Source: Mycobacterium sp. (GTDB lineage: Bacteria > Actinomycetota > Actinomycetes > Mycobacteriales > Mycobacteriaceae). Taken from it: a stretch of DNA of 9,246 bases. Position numbers and translations under genes: made by a program. Position 1 is the first letter of the stretch. Every line of letters begins with the position of its first letter. A model generated the notes under the pieces. The model did no database searches, was not told where the DNA came from, and was given only the letters and a program-made list of their open reading frames with translations. Location: contig JAHFVB010000161.1 of the NCBI GenBank assembly GCA_023264755.1, forward strand, positions 1 through 9,246. Reading direction: 5' to 3'. Positions 8,345 through 9,246 of the stretch are shown piece by piece.

Positions 8345-8763
8345 GTTCTTCGGTCGTGGTCGTGTTGGCGGTGGCCATCGCCGCGCTCGGGGTGGCCTAC
8401 CTGGTGGGGAAGTTACTGACGTTGCGTTCGGGGATGCTGCGCGACGCCAAGGCTGCGGCCGATGTCGATACGTCCGACCTGGGCTTGTCCACCACCGGCC
8501 CCACGGTGTTGCACTTCAGCGCCGAATGGTGCGGGCCATGCGCGGCGGTGCGGCGGGTAGTCGACCAGGTGTGCGCCGAACTGCCCCAGGTGGCTCACGT
8601 CGAGCTCGACATGGACGCCAATCCGGCGGTAGCGCGCCGGCTTTCGGTGTTGTCGCTGCCGACGACCATCATCTTCGCCGCCGACGGGCGGCCACAATTC
8701 CGCACCAGCGGAGTCCCCAAGGCCGCTGACCTGCGGGCCGCCCTCGAACCGCTATTGGCTTGA
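8341..8763 (+). CDS. thiX: Membrane-anchored thioredoxin-like protein ThiX
   Basis: This 140-residue protein has an N-terminal transmembrane helix (about 4-27), a short linker and one thioredoxin fold. The active site is WCGPC (63-67, C64 and C67), preceded by FSAEW. The cis-proline lies in LSLPTT (P107), and the domain ends with the usual ADLRAAL helix. A third Cys, C78, lies outside the active site. It probably works as a thiol-disulfide reductase or exchange factor at the membrane, on which face I cannot tell. The ATG overlaps the lmeA stop, so the two are cotranscribed and coupled. Thirty bases after its stop starts the poly-Cys leader of a separate sulfur-related unit. The gene name follows Rv0816c of M. 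tuberculosis; a role in thiamine metabolism is not implied by the sequence. Confidence 0.93.
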   Translation: MSSSVVVVLAVAIAALGVAYLVGKLLTLRSGMLRDAKAAADVDTSDLGLSTTGPTVLHFSAEWCGPCAAVRRVVDQVCAELPQVAHVELDMDANPAVARRLSVLSLPTTIIFAADGRPQFRTSGVPKAADLRAALEPLLA

Positions 8764-8779
8764 CGGGCATGTCTTTGGG

Positions 8780-8785
8780 TAACAT
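8780..8785 (+). promoter_or_regulatory. -10 element of the leaderless poly-Cys transcript
   Basis: TAACAT fits TANNNT and ends seven bases before GTG 8793, the right distance for transcription to begin at or next to that codon. TTGACG at 8760-8765 looks like a -35, but the 14-base spacing is short. The promoter occupies the small gap after thiX and so separates the sulfur operon from lmeA-thiX. Confidence 0.6.
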
Positions 8786-8792
8786 GTCCGAC

Positions 8793-8885
8793 GTGTCCGC
8801 CCGCCTTGAGCTGCTGCTCACCAAGCGCCGCGCAGTGGATCTGTGCCGCGTTGCGGGTTGTTGCTGTTGTTGTTGTAGCTGCTGA
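8793..8885 (+). CDS. Poly-cysteine leader peptide (Ms5788A-type attenuator sORF)
   Basis: This is a 30-codon ORF starting with GTG. It contains LLLTKRRAVDLCRVAG (residues 7-22) followed by six Cys codons in a row (23-28, mostly TGT), then Ser, Cys and stop. Cys is also at 18. This is the pattern of the leaderless poly-cysteine ORFs described in Mycobacterium smegmatis as cysteine-responsive attenuators. When charged tRNA-Cys is scarce, ribosomes stall in the tract and prevent RNA pairing that hides the ribosome-binding site of the next gene. GTG 8793 is chosen because TAACAT stands at leaderless distance. In-frame ATGs at 8784 and 8769 would lengthen the peptide but lack such a promoter or a good ribosome-binding site. 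The downstream gene here is DUF4395, as in the known Ms5788A case. The peptide itself probably has no other job. Confidence 0.9.
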   Translation: MSARLELLLTKRRAVDLCRVAGCCCCCCSC

Positions 8886-8967
8886 GTAGCCGCGCCCTTT
8901 TCTTCGCGCCGCCCTCGGAGCAGCCGCCGTGGCTTGCCCCATGCCCGACTTTGACCGCAATCAGGAG
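8850..8967 (+). promoter_or_regulatory. Candidate cysteine-responsive attenuator structure of the DUF4395 gene
   Basis: GTTGCGG (8850-8856), the codons just before the Cys run, can pair with CCGCAAT (8955-8961), the bases touching the AGGAG ribosome-binding site (8963-8967). After a two-base internal loop, CC at 8846-8847 can pair with GG at 8964-8965 inside that site. A second helix, GCTGCT (8878-8883) with AGCAGC (8919-8924), uses the last Ser-Cys and stop codons. A ribosome stalled on the Cys codons would cover both left arms. This was found by eye, and no folding energy was computed. Confidence 0.45.
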
Positions 8968-8974
8968 CATTCTC

Positions 8975-9246
8975 GTGTCGAACAAGACCACCGGACCAGA
9001 CCAGGTCGACGTCCGGGGACCGCGCTTCGCGGCCTGGATCACCACCGCCGTACTGGTGGTGACGCTGGCCGCCGCCACGTTCAGCAACGCCGCAGCAGCC
9101 GTCATTCTGGGGCTGCAGGCCGTCGTCTTCGCCGTCGGCGCCGTCGGCGGCCCACGCCAGCATCCGTACGGGCGCATCTTCGCGACGTTCGTGGCGCCGC
9201 GGGTCAGCCCGGTGACCGATCGGGAACCGGTGCCGCCGTTGAAGTT
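8975..9246 (+). CDS. DUF4395 family membrane protein, N-terminal part
   Basis: The gene begins at GTG 8975 with AGGAG (8963-8967) seven bases upstream and runs off the right edge after 90 codons. The N-terminal VDVRGPRFAAWITTAVL and the two hydrophobic segments (about 17-35 and 40-58) match the DUF4395 family (PF14340). The function of this family is not established. In mycobacteria it lies at the head of an operon with thiosulfate sulfurtransferase (cysA/sseC-type) genes, which would be just outside this window. Expression is probably set by the poly-Cys leader ORF 90 bases upstream, so it belongs to the cysteine-repressed sulfur response. An anchor or transport role in sulfur handling is a guess from context only. 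Confidence 0.85.
   Translation, partial: MSNKTTGPDQVDVRGPRFAAWITTAVLVVTLAAATFSNAAAAVILGLQAVVFAVGAVGGPRQHPYGRIFATFVAPRVSPVTDREPVPPLK

Overview
The window is high-GC actinobacterial DNA. It almost certainly comes from a mycobacterium, most likely a Mycolicibacterium-type fast grower. The evidence is the mycothiol synthase gene mshD, a GlnR of mycobacterial type, the gene order thiX-lmeA / glnR-mshD known from the M. tuberculosis Rv0816c-Rv0819 region, and a leaderless poly-cysteine leader peptide of the mycobacterial Ms5788A kind. No rRNA, tRNA, CRISPR array, insertion sequence or phage gene is visible. The region reads as core chromosome rather than an island.

Left three quarters (1-7271, all minus strand, so read right to left): glnR and mshD overlap by four bases and form one unit. 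After about 200 bases with a probable RegX3/PHO-type control region comes a complete high-affinity phosphate transporter operon, pstS-pstC-pstA-pstB. A strong hairpin sits between pstS and pstC. Thirty bases after pstB lies an OmpR-family regulator whose receiver domain has lost its phosphorylation residues. A CtaG-like membrane protein follows and runs off the left edge. No phoU/phoY gene is in the window.

Right quarter (7547-9246, plus strand): lmeA (cell-envelope mannan protein, DUF2993) and thiX (membrane-anchored thioredoxin) overlap by four bases. A 30-codon leaderless ORF with six consecutive Cys codons follows, then the start of a DUF4395 membrane protein cut by the right edge. In mycobacteria such poly-Cys ORFs act as cysteine-sensing attenuators of the downstream sulfur genes. 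I see pairings that could sequester the DUF4395 ribosome-binding site.

The window thus places nitrogen (GlnR), phosphate (Pst), low-molecular-weight thiol (MshD, ThiX) and sulfur/cysteine (leader-DUF4395) genes side by side. The points most worth a second look are the poly-Cys attenuator and its possible RNA switch, the phosphorylation-dead regulator following pstB, the helically phased PHO half-sites before pstS, the pstS/pstC intercistronic hairpin, and the CtaG-like protein lacking the family's histidines.
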